The translations under genes and the position numbers were made by a program. The notes below the pieces were generated by a model that searched no databases, had not been told where the DNA came from, and was given only the letters and a program-made list of their open reading frames with translations. A DNA stretch of 64,000 bases, taken from assembly GCA_029245675.1 (NCBI GenBank), contig JAQWOV010000003.1, positions 1-64,000 of the forward strand. The letters run 5' to 3'. This DNA comes from Acidimicrobiales bacterium (lineage in GTDB: Bacteria; Actinomycetota; Acidimicrobiia; Acidimicrobiales; MedAcidi-G1). Shown one piece after another: positions 1 to 8,846 of the stretch; position 1 is the first letter of the stretch; each line of letters starts with the position of its first letter.

Positions 1-352
<352 letters not shown>

Positions 353-757
353 CTCAAGAAAAACTGTAAACAGTTTTTCCCAGAAATCATTTGTGCGGAA
401 TCGTTTTTCAACGAAACCGACGCGAGTGTGCCGATCCAAGAATACTAATATTCTTGATCGACTGGCTTCAGGTCAAAGATGATCACCTAAATGATCATCG
501 CTGTCCGTCAGTGCTTGAATTAATTGTTCAGGGTCTGACCAGAAACGACTCGCGATCGTTTATGGCCAGCCCGCACTGGCTTTTTCGTCCTCTGTTCCGT
601 TTTCAAAGAGCACATGATGACCTTTAGGTCATCAGGCAGTCAGTCCTTACGACTGGTGGTGCCCGTAACTGCAGCACTTTATGGTTACTTGAACCATTGA
701 TTTGCAGCCACCGCGCTTAGTTAAGGAAAAATAATTCCTGAACTTGTGCGCCCCGCA
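353..757 (-). promoter_or_regulatory. 16S rRNA leader, hairpin-rich, no protein gene
   Basis: This stretch of roughly 400 nt between the 16S gene and its candidate promoter holds no credible gene. It is a chain of inverted repeats: 358-379 (9-bp stem, 4-nt loop), 432-460 (8 bp plus 4 bp around a bulge), 478-499 (8 bp), 543-561 (6 bp), 565-580 (5 bp), 615-634 (8 bp), 641-655 (5 bp) and 681-697 (6 bp). The last is nested inside weaker outer pairings (CTGCA/TGCAG and GGTGG/CCACC). Such a leader is expected to fold co-transcriptionally and to take part in RNase III processing and antitermination of the rRNA transcript. Folding was judged by eye, not computed. Confidence 0.6.
600..612 (-). promoter_or_regulatory. 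boxA-type rRNA antitermination element
   Basis: The minus strand reads TGCTCTTTGAAAA, which closely matches the boxA consensus TGCTCTTTAACA found in rRNA leaders. In rRNA operons boxA is bound by NusB/NusE and makes RNA polymerase resistant to Rho. It lies about 250 nt before the 16S 5' end and downstream of the candidate promoter, a sensible position. A nusB gene is present further right in this window (43831-44253). Confidence 0.65.
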
Positions 758-786
758 ACGATAACGTTGAAGCAGGCTTGTATCAA
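758..786 (-). promoter_or_regulatory. candidate promoter of the rRNA operon
   Basis: On the minus strand a -35-like TTGATA (781-786) and a -10-like TATCGT (758-763) are separated by exactly 17 nt. This matches sigma-70-type spacing and places the start roughly 400 nt upstream of the 16S 5' end. The match is 5/6 for the -35 (TTGACA) and 4/6 for the -10 (TATAAT). There may be other promoters closer to the gene. Confidence 0.4.
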
Positions 787-828
787 CCCTTTATCCCTTA
801 TTTCCGGGAATTTTTATAATTTCGGAAA

Positions 829-2118
829 TTATGAAACAACGAGTAAGTGTCGAGAGCGTCGACCCTTCTGCAAAAGGATGAAACGCGAATCCTCAAAAGC
901 TTCTTCAGGCATCTCTGAAGACTCTGAATCTTGGCGAATTCCATTGATTGACACCCCTCCGCCTTTTATCGTTCGACGGGCATCGTTCTTTGATTTACAT
1001 AAGCCGGTCTCAACTAAAACTTCAATTAATGACTCTGAATTTTGAAGATTTTTTCGAGAAAAAGATGTTTCTGGTATAACGCCCCGTAGAGCTTCGAGAA
1101 TCTCATCTGTTGGCGGAGTATCTCCAAAAAGTCCCTGAGCTGCTAAAACTGCTTTTTTTGTTTCTCCTGATCCATGAACAAGGGTGCAAACTTCGTCAGC
1201 TAGACGCCGTTGACCGACTCTGAGTGAAGGATCTTGACAATGCTCAGCTACTACCTCTTTGACTTCTTCAACGCTCAACAACGTGAGTTGAAGGAGCATT
1301 TTCTCTACATCATTGTCATCAACGTTTAGAAAGTATTGATGGAACTGATACGGGAGAGTTCTTTCAGGGTTGAGCCACACTGTGCCTTCAGCGGTTTTGC
1401 CGAACTTGCCTCCGTCTGAACGTTTAATAAGAGGAACAGTTAGCCCATAGGCAACTCCCCCTGTACGCCTACGAATCAAATCTATTCCCGCAGTGATATT
1501 TCCCCATTGATCAGAACCGCCCACTTGCATTTCGCATCCATAGCGCTGGTTCATTTCATAGAAGTCATTTGCTTGTAAAAGCATGTAACTGAACTCTGTG
1601 AAAGAGATCCCTTGTTCGCTCTCTAGGCGCGCTCGTATAGATTCTTTACCAAGCATGGTTCCTACAGTGACATGCTTTCCGACATCACGAAGAAAATCTA
1701 AAACATTTACGTTAGAAGTCCAATCTAAGTTATTTAGAAGCATTGAAGAATTTGGATCTACTGAATCTGAGTTTTCTAACTGAATAAACGATTTCATTTG
1801 AGCCGCTATGGCCTGAACGTTGTGCGTCAAGGTTTCTTGATCTAAAAGATTTCGTTCCTCTGATTTGCCACTGGGATCTCCGACCATTCCTGTCGCTCCA
1901 CCTGCAAGTGATATCACTCGATGCCCAGCGTCTTGAAATCTTCGTAGAAGCAATAAAGGTAAAAGGCTTCCAACATGCAAACTATCGGCAGTCGGATCAA
2001 AGCCGCAGTAAAGCGTGATCGGTGATTCATCTAATCTTTTTGATAGAGCTTCCCGGTCAGTACTGTCAAAAATTAATCCTCTGCGATCAAGGTCATTTAA
2101 AAATTCGTTACTAGTCAC
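829..2118 (-). CDS. tyrS: tyrosyl-tRNA synthetase
   Basis: Charges tRNA-Tyr with tyrosine in the cytoplasm. A class I catalytic core is visible: HVGS at residues 48-51 (the HIGH motif), the tyrosine/Rossmann region including GGSDQWGNI near 200-208, and KFGKT at 238-242 (the KMSKS-type loop). The C-terminal 60 or so residues form an S4-like RNA-binding domain (GLCKSKNDARRTI). At 429 aa it has the usual length. The start codon is GTG with GAAGGG directly abutting it, a poor ribosome-site spacing, but the N-terminus aligns well with other TyrRS and no better start is seen. It lies just upstream of the rRNA operon and is divergent from the penicillin-binding protein gene. Confidence 0.97.
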   Translation of the reverse strand: MTSNEFLNDLDRRGLIFDSTDREALSKRLDESPITLYCGFDPTADSLHVGSLLPLLLLRRFQDAGHRVISLAGGATGMVGDPSGKSEERNLLDQETLTHNVQAIAAQMKSFIQLENSDSVDPNSSMLLNNLDWTSNVNVLDFLRDVGKHVTVGTMLGKESIRARLESEQGISFTEFSYMLLQANDFYEMNQRYGCEMQVGGSDQWGNITAGIDLIRRRTGGVAYGLTVPLIKRSDGGKFGKTAEGTVWLNPERTLPYQFHQYFLNVDDNDVEKMLLQLTLLSVEEVKEVVAEHCQDPSLRVGQRRLADEVCTLVHGSGETKKAVLAAQGLFGDTPPTDEILEALRGVIPETSFSRKNLQNSESLIEVLVETGLCKSKNDARRTIKGGGVSINGIRQDSESSEMPEEAFEDSRFILLQKGRRSRHLLVVS

Positions 2119-2197
2119 CCTTCAACGATGGCCTATAAAGTGACTCAGGTCCAACCTTTTCGCATATATTGTTGAAACCTTCCTTCAGTGACATCTT

Positions 2198-2220
2198 TTC
2201 TGGCCTTCTACAGGCCAGAA
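2198..2220. repeat. 8-bp perfect inverted repeat between tyrS and the PBP gene
   Basis: TTCTGGCC (2198-2205) and GGCCAGAA (2213-2220) flank a 7-nt loop, ending 12 nt before the ATG of the penicillin-binding protein gene. It could be a dyad operator or a hairpin in the 5' untranslated mRNA. No Shine-Dalgarno is evident between the repeat and the ATG at 2233. The function is unknown. Confidence 0.45.
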
Positions 2221-2232
2221 TAGATAGTAATT

Positions 2233-4644
2233 ATGGGAACTTTGATCCAACGAATTGTCTTAATTTTTTTAACTTGTTCTTTGACAGCAACTGCTTGCTA
2301 TCGCTCCGAGTCTCAACAGTTTGAAATAAACATTCCTGAACAAGCACAAACTTCAGTTGTGGTCTCTGCAAATGGAACATATATCACCTCGCTAGTAGCA
2401 CCAGAAAACAGGTCGATCATTCGTGAGATTGAAGAAATCCCAGAAATGGTTCGTAACGCAGTGATAGCTATTGAAGATGAACGATTTTATAGTCACGATG
2501 GAATCGACTTAAGAGGAATAATCCGTGCAGCACGTTCTAATTTAGAAGCTGGCGGAATAAGTCAAGGCGCTTCAACGATCACCCAGCAGTACGTGAAATT
2601 AGCAATTATTGAGAACTCTGAGAAAACTGCGAGTCGAAAACTTGAAGAAATCTGGTATTCGATGCGCTTAGAGGATCAGTACAGCAAAGACTTTATTCTT
2701 CTTCAATACTTGAACACGATTTATTTTGGACATGGAGCTTACGGAATTAAAGCTGCTGCTTTAACTTATTTCAATAAAGATGTCCAAGACCTCTCAGTTC
2801 CAGAAGCAGCGATGCTTGCAGGGGTTATTCAGCGCCCTTCTTATTACGATCCGCTACTGAACTACAGCAATAGTCTTCGCCGAAGCCACATGGTCCTAAA
2901 TCGTATGTTGGCAAATGAATTCATAACCGAAGAGGAATATGTAGAAGCCTTAGAATCTCCTCCCGTTCTTGAAGAATATTCTGCACGCCTTGACACTGTT
3001 TATGAAGCAGGCCATTTTGTAGAAGAAGTACGTAGATGGTTTCTAGAAAATGAAGACATTGCTGCTACCAGAGCGGAGCGCGAAACTCTTCTTTTTGAAG
3101 GTGGCCTTCGGATAGAGACCACTATTGATCTTGATCTTCAATCTGAAGCAGAGTTAGCCGTAGAGCGCCATCTTCCACTCGGACAAGGGCTTCCAGATGC
3201 ATCTGTAGTAGTGATGGATCCTCAGACCGGCTTTGTTCTTGCGATGGTTGGCGGGCGAGACTTCTTTGCTGAAGATGAGGATGCCAAAGTCAATTTAGCT
3301 GTAGGCAACGGCCGCCAAGTGGGTTCGTCTATGAAACCTATAGGTTTAGCTGCTGGTTTAGAAGCGGGATGGAGCGCCACCGCTGTTTATTCTGCTCCTA
3401 ATGAGGCTGAGTTTGACATTCCTGGCGCTACTGGAGAGTTTGCTATTTGGAAAGTTAGTGGAGGCGCTACCGGGTATCGTCTTCCTGATCCTGATCCTAT
3501 AACTGAAGAAATTCCTGATCCTGAAGATGTGACCTTAGTTCAAGCAATGTGGGGCTCATATAACACTGTCTACGCTCAGTTAATAATGGGAATTGGCCCT
3601 GAACGACTGGTCTCTATGGCTCGTCGTCTTGGCATCCAAAGCCCAATCGAAAATGTCTATTCAAGTATTTTGGGCACTTCTGATACAACCATGCTGGATA
3701 TGGCCTCTGCATACAGTACATTCGCTAATCGAGGAGTTTCAGTTCCCCATACGTATGTAACGAAAATAACTCGACCTGATGGAACGACCTTATGGGAATG
3801 GGAACGCGAACAAACTCGAGTGCTATCAGCTTCTTTAGCAGATCAAATGACCTGGATTCTTGAAGGAGTAATAGAGAATGGCACCGGTTGGCGAGCTGAT
3901 TTTGGTAGATCGGCAGCTGGCAAGACTGGAACTACACAAAACTATGCCGATGCAGTTTTTGTGGGATATACACCACAAATTACAGCTGCCGTCTGGGTGG
4001 GATACCCAGAGGGTCAAATATCAATGGTGCCGCCTTTGACTGACCGAAAGGTATCAGGCGGTACTTTCCCAGCTCTTATTTGGCATGATGTTATGGAATC
4101 AGCACATCAAAATTTGCCAGTTAACGAGTTCATAGAGCCCCCTCCTTCTCAAGCGCCAACAACCACTGAAGAACCTGAAGTTATTGTTCCTACTCCCGAA
4201 CTGCTTGGATTGACTTTAGAAGAAGCTTCACAATTGCTTCTGGACTCTGAAACCGGGATCACTATTCTTACGTCTATAGAGATAGAAACTACAGAACATG
4301 ATCCAAATGTGATCATCGGTCAATCGCCCATTATTGGGTCTACCATGGTTGAGGGTGGTTCAATGGTTTTGGAAGTTGCGGTTCCTCCCCCTCCTGTTTT
4401 AGTTACTGATCTACTTGGATTAAGTGTTGAGCAAGCTCAAATTTCAGTTGAATCAAGCGGATTGACTTTCAGTTCTGTTATTGCGGCTGATCCTGAAAAT
4501 CCAGAAGCATTACCTGGAATTGTTTGGGCGCAAGATCCATTACAAGGTGCAGAATTGCCTGTAGGTTCAACAATTACTGTGCAAGTCACTCCAGAAGAAG
4601 AAGAAGAAGAAGAAGAAGAAGAAGAAGAAGAAGAAGAAGAATGA
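2233..4644 (+). CDS. class A penicillin-binding protein (GT51 + transpeptidase + PASTA) with a poly-Glu tail
   Basis: A bifunctional peptidoglycan synthase that polymerises lipid II and cross-links stem peptides outside the membrane. The N-terminus is a hydrophobic segment with almost no cytoplasmic part (residues 5-22), ending in TATAC, a weak lipobox-like sequence. The GT51 domain shows EDERFYSHDG (81-90, catalytic Glu), GASTITQQ, RKLEEIW and the LLQYLNTIYFG region. The transpeptidase shows SMKP (nucleophile Ser366), SYN (442-444) and KTGTT (from Lys564). Two PASTA-like repeats follow, beginning near PELLGLTLEEA and DLLGLSVEQA. The protein ends in 16 consecutive Glu encoded by pure GAA codons. 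Its stop overlaps the next ATG (ATGA), so the two genes are probably translationally coupled. Confidence 0.93.
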   Translation: MGTLIQRIVLIFLTCSLTATACYRSESQQFEINIPEQAQTSVVVSANGTYITSLVAPENRSIIREIEEIPEMVRNAVIAIEDERFYSHDGIDLRGIIRAARSNLEAGGISQGASTITQQYVKLAIIENSEKTASRKLEEIWYSMRLEDQYSKDFILLQYLNTIYFGHGAYGIKAAALTYFNKDVQDLSVPEAAMLAGVIQRPSYYDPLLNYSNSLRRSHMVLNRMLANEFITEEEYVEALESPPVLEEYSARLDTVYEAGHFVEEVRRWFLENEDIAATRAERETLLFEGGLRIETTIDLDLQSEAELAVERHLPLGQGLPDASVVVMDPQTGFVLAMVGGRDFFAEDEDAKVNLAVGNGRQVGSSMKPIGLAAGLEAGWSATAVYSAPNEAEFDIPGATGEFAIWKVSGGATGYRLPDPDPITEEIPDPEDVTLVQAMWGSYNTVYAQLIMGIGPERLVSMARRLGIQSPIENVYSSILGTSDTTMLDMASAYSTFANRGVSVPHTYVTKITRPDGTTLWEWEREQTRVLSASLADQMTWILEGVIENGTGWRADFGRSAAGKTGTTQNYADAVFVGYTPQITAAVWVGYPEGQISMVPPLTDRKVSGGTFPALIWHDVMESAHQNLPVNEFIEPPPSQAPTTTEEPEVIVPTPELLGLTLEEASQLLLDSETGITILTSIEIETTEHDPNVIIGQSPIIGSTMVEGGSMVLEVAVPPPPVLVTDLLGLSVEQAQISVESSGLTFSSVIAADPENPEALPGIVWAQDPLQGAELPVGSTITVQVTPEEEEEEEEEEEEEEEE
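4594..4641 (+). repeat. (GAA)16 trinucleotide microsatellite
   Basis: Sixteen uninterrupted GAA units encode the Glu16 C-terminus of the penicillin-binding protein. The last A is also the first base of the next gene's ATG. Unit gain or loss would change the tail length without shifting frame or breaking the overlap. Identical codon choice throughout suggests replication slippage. The other frames read poly-Arg (AGA) and, on the complement, poly-Ser/Phe/Leu; these are not genes. Confidence 0.95.
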
Positions 4645-5165
4645 TTGACGAACAGAATCAAGACTGGTCGAGATCTATAGTTCGATTTGGTCTGATCGTC
4701 TTAGTTGTTTCATTGATTGTTTTTTGGCTCTGGGCTTTTTTCCTAGCTCCGTCCGGGAATCCGGATCGCATAGAAGACAGAGCTTGGGCTGATAGTGCAG
4801 AGACCCTTTGTGCCGAATTTAGAGAAAAACTTTCAGATTTTCCTCCAGCTTCTACGGCAGAGTCTCCTGAAAGTCGTGCGAACATGATCGAAGAAGTAAA
4901 CGTTCTTTTAGATTCTTTGGTTTTTTCTCTTCAATCTCTTGATGGGGGAACAGAAAGTGATCGTTTTCTCATTGAAAGTTGGCTGAGCGATTGGCAAATC
5001 TATCTTCAAGATCGTGACGCATATGTAGAAAAGTTGAGGGTAGAAGGGGATGTCGCTCCTCTGCTGACTTCATTACCTTCTGGATCTGGCTCACATCTTG
5101 CTCGTCAGAACGGTTTTGCTCGTGTCAACGATTTGGATTCCTGTCTTGATCCTGGTGACTTTTAG
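4641..5165 (+). CDS. single-pass membrane protein of unknown function, coupled to the PBP gene
   Basis: Not recognised. The start is the ATG in the ATGA overlap with the upstream stop, giving 174 aa beginning MIDEQNQDW. A longer frame from 4524 runs poly-Arg through the GAA repeat and is rejected as a start. Residues of about 17-37 form one strong transmembrane helix (GLIVLVVSLIVFWLWAFF). The remainder, about 135 residues, is hydrophilic, Ser/Asp/Leu-rich, and would be extracytoplasmic if the short N-terminus is inside. Position and coupling suggest a partner in cell-wall synthesis, but there is no domain evidence. It converges with the Nudix gene. Confidence 0.75.
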   Translation: MIDEQNQDWSRSIVRFGLIVLVVSLIVFWLWAFFLAPSGNPDRIEDRAWADSAETLCAEFREKLSDFPPASTAESPESRANMIEEVNVLLDSLVFSLQSLDGGTESDRFLIESWLSDWQIYLQDRDAYVEKLRVEGDVAPLLTSLPSGSGSHLARQNGFARVNDLDSCLDPGDF

Positions 5166-5177
5166 TAGAAATACTCT

Positions 5178-5741
5178 CTACGCCTCTTTCAGTTTTCTTA
5201 CACATCGTCGCGCTAAACGGTGTACGCCTTCATCAACCGCTAGTTGATCGAGACTGTCTATTTCTATCCACCTGAGTTCTTGTGATTCATGGTTTTTTAC
5301 AGGAACGGAATCCTTTGGGGCTAAGACTAGAAATCGGACATCATAATGATGGTGACGGTCTTCTTTTGGGGGGTTGACTTCATGAATATCAAGGTCAATT
5401 ATTTCATCGAACACACGCAAATCTGGAATTCCGGTTTCTTCTATTGCTTCTCTTAGTGCAACCCGTGCAAGATCTCCGTCCCCATCTGCATGTCCGCCAG
5501 GCTGTAGCCATCGTTGAAGTTTTGTGTGAAAAAGCATAAGTACTTTACGAGTAGAAGGATCGAGAACAAGAGCTGACCCCGTTAGGTGTGCTGGACGGCA
5601 ACTACGAAAGAGTGCTTCGGGAGAGTCTTCAACTAGCTGTAAAAACTTTTGCTTCTCAGCGCTATCTGGAGCAGCAAGGATTGATTTTTTTGGTTCAATG
5701 CCAGTTCTTGAAGTTAACTCATTTATTTCTCTAAATATCAC
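5178..5741 (-). CDS. Nudix hydrolase, last gene of the arginine operon
   Basis: Probably hydrolyses a nucleoside diphosphate linked to another group, or a similar pyrophosphate; the substrate cannot be inferred. The Nudix box is visible around residues 80-102, with LREAIEETGI as its core. The usual first Glu of GX5E is a Gly in the GGHADGDGD segment, a pattern that also occurs in MutT-like relatives of this type. At 187 aa it carries an N-terminal extension of about 50 residues. Its ATG overlaps the argH stop by ATGA, so it is expected to be co-transcribed and coupled with argH. Why a Nudix enzyme sits in this operon is not known. Confidence 0.88.
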   Translation of the reverse strand: MIFREINELTSRTGIEPKKSILAAPDSAEKQKFLQLVEDSPEALFRSCRPAHLTGSALVLDPSTRKVLMLFHTKLQRWLQPGGHADGDGDLARVALREAIEETGIPDLRVFDEIIDLDIHEVNPPKEDRHHHYDVRFLVLAPKDSVPVKNHESQELRWIEIDSLDQLAVDEGVHRLARRCVRKLKEA

Positions 5742-7120
5742 TCTTTGAGCCGTTCCTGCTGAATTTTTAACTGCTTTTTGAACTCATCCAGTTGAACTTT
5801 TACCTGTTCTGGTCCAGCAGCACCAGGAGTAGTACGCATCTTTACAGCAGCACCTGGGGTTAAAAGAGCTGCAGCCTCTGGGCCTAATCTTTCGTCGGAA
5901 GAAATAAGTTGTGTAAGCGACTCTTCGCCTGCCAAAGCTGTAGCTACATGACCGCCAACTATGGCATGAGCTTCTCTGAAAGGAATACCCTTCGCTACTA
6001 AATGCTCAGCCAAGTCAATAGCCGCCGCATACGGGTTATCGGCATGTTCCTTCATTTTTTCAGCATTGAACTTCATTGTCTCTACCATGCCATTAAGGGC
6101 TAAGAGGAGCAACCGAGCTGTATCACATGCATCAAATAATGGTTCTTTATCCTCTTGTAGATCTTTGTTGTAGGCAAGAGGGAGGCCCTTTAGCGTCGCT
6201 AAGAAACCAGTTAAGTTTCCGATGAGACGACCAGCTTTACCACGAGCTAATTCTGCAACATCAGGATTCTTCTTCTGTGGAAGCATTGATGACCCGGTTG
6301 AAAAAGCATCATCTAACTCAATGAATCCAAATTCAGTACTTGCCCATAGAATCAGTTCTTCTCCTATACGAGATAAATGAACGCCTAAAAGTGCCAAAGC
6401 AAACAGTGCATCAGCAACAAAGTCCCTGTCAGAAACTGCATCTAGTGAGTTATTAAATCGATCAGTGAACCCTAGATCTTTCGCAACTCCATCTGGGTCA
6501 AGAGGTAGCGACGACCCTGCTAACGCTCCCGCTCCCAAAGGAGATACATCAGCATGATTTAGCGCATTAAGTAAGCGATCTGCATCTCTGCTCAATGCCC
6601 AGCCATGTGCCAATAAATGGTGAGCGAGCATGACTGGTTGTGCTTGTTGCATGTGTGTGTAGCCCGGAAGGTAAATGCCTTCTGAGGCAACTGCTTTCGA
6701 CATTAGAGTCTTCTGGAATTCTGTTATCAAGCTAGATAATTCTTTCATCTCATTTTTGAGCCAAAGGCGAAGATCCGTTGCAACTTGATCGTTTCTGCTT
6801 CGACCGGTATGGAGACGAGCACCAGCTTCTCCTGCAATCTCAGTGACTCTTCTCTCAACTGCTGTATGGATATCTTCATCACTGGGTTCGAACACGAACG
6901 TTTCTTCAGATATTTCTTTCTCTGTCTGGTCCAGTGCGCTAAGAATCGCCTTTTTATCAGGCCCGCTAATTAAGCCCACCCGTTCCAACATGCGTACATG
7001 CGCTCTTGATCCTTCAATATCTTCTCTATACATTCTCATATCAAAAGAAAGGCTGTCGTTTAAAGCTTTAAGAGCTTCAGATGAGCTTCCTTTGAAACGT
7101 CCGTGCCAAAGCGTTGTCAT
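5738..7120 (-). CDS. argH: argininosuccinate lyase
   Basis: Last step of arginine synthesis: splits argininosuccinate into arginine and fumarate. The family signature [12 protein letters not shown], carrying the catalytic serine, is present, as is [12 protein letters not shown] near residue 110. At 460 aa the length is typical. It overlaps argG upstream and the Nudix gene downstream by 4 nt each, consistent with one polycistronic mRNA from the argC promoter. Confidence 0.98.
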   Translation of the reverse strand: MTTLWHGRFKGSSSEALKALNDSLSFDMRMYREDIEGSRAHVRMLERVGLISGPDKKAILSALDQTEKEISEETFVFEPSDEDIHTAVERRVTEIAGEAGARLHTGRSRNDQVATDLRLWLKNEMKELSSLITEFQKTLMSKAVASEGIYLPGYTHMQQAQPVMLAHHLLAHGWALSRDADRLLNALNHADVSPLGAGALAGSSLPLDPDGVAKDLGFTDRFNNSLDAVSDRDFVADALFALALLGVHLSRIGEELILWASTEFGFIELDDAFSTGSSMLPQKKNPDVAELARGKAGRLIGNLTGFLATLKGLPLAYNKDLQEDKEPLFDACDTARLLLLALNGMVETMKFNAEKMKEHADNPYAAAIDLAEHLVAKGIPFREAHAIVGGHVATALAGEESLTQLISSDERLGPEAAALLTPGAAVKMRTTPGAAGPEQVKVQLDEFKKQLKIQQERLKE

Positions 7121-8355
7121 GATTTCTCCTGACGTGATGCATTTCTACGGGCAACTGTCCGTAATCTCAATGCGTTTAATTTTATAAATCCTTCAGCGTC
7201 TGCTTGATCATAAGCACCTTGGTCTTCTTCAAAAGTTGCTACTGCTTCGTCAAAGAGAGTGTCTTTGGACTCTCTACCAACTACATCAATGTTTCCTTTG
7301 TAGAGACGGAGACGAACTTTACCATTCACATTGATTTGACTATGGTCGATCGCTGCTTGGAGCATCTCTCGTTCCGGGCTAAACCAGAAGCCGTTATAAA
7401 TAATTTCTGCGTATCGAGGCATAAGTTCGTCTTTTAGATGTGCTGTGCCGCCATCAAGTGTGATTGATTCTATGGCTCTATGTGCTTTGAGAAGTATCGA
7501 CCCACCAGGTGTTTCATAAGCGCCTCTCGACTTCATACCCACATAACGATTTTCAACTATGTCGGTTCTACCAATACCATTCTCTCCACCGACTTTGTTA
7601 AGTAATGCAAGAACTTCAGCAGGAGTCATTTCTTTGTCGTCAATAGCGACGACATCTCCTCTTTCGTAAGTTAGTTCAAGATAGGTTGCCTCATTTGGAG
7701 CTTGTTCTGGGCTTACAGACCATCTCCACATCTCTGTTGCGGGCTCATTCCATGGATCTTCTAATGGTCCACCTTCATAAGAAATGTGCAGCAAATTCGC
7801 GTCCATAGAATACGGAGATTCTTTGCCTCTCTTCATCTCAACCGGTATGTCATGTTTCTCTGCGTATTCAAGCAAACTTTGTCGGGAACCAAGTTCCCAT
7901 TCTCGCCATGGCGCAATCACTTCTATATCTGGGTTAAGTGCATATGCTCCTAGTTCAAAACGGACTTGGTCATTTCCTTTTCCAGTAGCTCCATGACTAA
8001 TTGCGTCTGCTCCTGTCTCCGCAGCTATTTCTACTAACCTTTTCGCTATAAGAGGGCGCGCTATAGAGGTGCCAAGTAAATACTCCCCTTCATAAAGAGC
8101 GTTCGCTCTAAACATAGGGAAAACATAATCAGCGACAAATTCTTCTTTAAGATCCTCTATATAAATCTCTTTAACCCCCATTAATTCAGCTTTTGTCCGA
8201 GCTGGTTCAAGTTCTTCTCCTTGACCCAGGTCAGCAGTAAAAGTGACCACTTCGCAGTTATACGTTTCTTGTAGCCATTTCAAAATGATGGAAGTATCAA
8301 GGCCACCAGAGTAAGCCAAGACAACTTTTTTTATCTCAGATTTTTTTGTATTCAT
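7117..8355 (-). CDS. argG: argininosuccinate synthase
   Basis: Joins citrulline and aspartate using ATP. The PP-loop nucleotide site AYSGGLDTS lies near the N-terminus, followed by typical synthase blocks ([32 protein letters not shown]). Two in-frame ATGs exist, at 8367 and 8355. The second is chosen because GAGAG lies just upstream at good spacing, and because family members usually begin only a few residues before the PP-loop. With this start the protein is 412 aa. It lies between argR and argH, with a short gap of about 30 nt after argR. Confidence 0.97.
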   Translation of the reverse strand: MNTKKSEIKKVVLAYSGGLDTSIILKWLQETYNCEVVTFTADLGQGEELEPARTKAELMGVKEIYIEDLKEEFVADYVFPMFRANALYEGEYLLGTSIARPLIAKRLVEIAAETGADAISHGATGKGNDQVRFELGAYALNPDIEVIAPWREWELGSRQSLLEYAEKHDIPVEMKRGKESPYSMDANLLHISYEGGPLEDPWNEPATEMWRWSVSPEQAPNEATYLELTYERGDVVAIDDKEMTPAEVLALLNKVGGENGIGRTDIVENRYVGMKSRGAYETPGGSILLKAHRAIESITLDGGTAHLKDELMPRYAEIIYNGFWFSPEREMLQAAIDHSQINVNGKVRLRLYKGNIDVVGRESKDTLFDEAVATFEEDQGAYDQADAEGFIKLNALRLRTVARRNASRQEKS

Positions 8356-8384
8356 TTTTTCTCTCATTCATAACGATTCTTGAT

Positions 8385-8846
8385 TTATAATCCCGCCAAA
8401 TGTCGGAGACTTTTAGTTAAAGACTCTCCGTCAGTTGCGCTCGTTGCTACCACCAATAAAGTGTCATCTCCTGCGACCGTTCCTAGCACCTCGGAAAGTC
8501 CTGCACGATCTAAAGCTGATGCAACGACATGAGCAGAACCAGGTGGGGTTCTCAAAACAATAATGTTGTCTGATGTCTTTATTTCAACCACCCACTCGCC
8601 CATTACACGACGTAAATGATCTTCAGGGAGTACTCGATCTACTGGGTACTCAGGAATTGCATATATGTTTTCGCCATTTGGGAGTCTGACTTTCACTGCT
8701 CCGAGTTCTTCAAGATCTCTAGAAACAGTAGCTTGCGTTGCTGTTATCCCAATGCCTTCTAACTTTTCTACAAGATCCGATTGATTTGAAATCAGAGAAT
8801 CTGAAAGCAGTTGAGTTATCTGGTGATGCCGTTGAGCTTTACTCAT
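8385..8846 (-). CDS. argR: arginine repressor/activator
   Basis: Arginine-responsive regulator that binds ARG boxes as a hexamer. The winged-helix recognition segment [10 protein letters not shown] is at about residues 36-45, and the arginine-binding/oligomerisation motif GTVAGDDT at about 122-129. An in-frame upstream start exists at 8876, but the ATG at 8846 (MSKAQRHHQ) is preferred: it is preceded by AAGGAAAAAGG, it overlaps the argF stop by 8 nt, and it gives 153 aa, the usual length. Being inside the operon it probably controls, ArgR is likely autoregulated through the palindromes upstream of argC. Confidence 0.96.
   Translation of the reverse strand: MSKAQRHHQITQLLSDSLISNQSDLVEKLEGIGITATQATVSRDLEELGAVKVRLPNGENIYAIPEYPVDRVLPEDHLRRVMGEWVVEIKTSDNIIVLRTPPGSAHVVASALDRAGLSEVLGTVAGDDTLLVVATSATDGESLTKSLRHLAGL

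Noticed and set aside
565-585. GCCAG/CTGGC stem followed by TTTTT, a plus-strand terminator
   Set aside because: No plus-strand transcription unit ends there; transcription is on the minus strand, where it is just one of the leader hairpins.
391-1045. Plus-strand open frames in the rRNA leader and tyrS end
   Set aside because: They run antisense to the rRNA leader and to a clear tyrS, lack ribosome sites and resemble no family.
4524-4640. N-terminal poly-Arg extension of the membrane protein
   Set aside because: It comes from reading the GAA repeat in another frame; the ATGA overlap start at 4641 gives a sensible membrane protein.
4437-4661. Poly-Ser open frame on the minus strand
   Set aside because: Shadow of the same GAA microsatellite.
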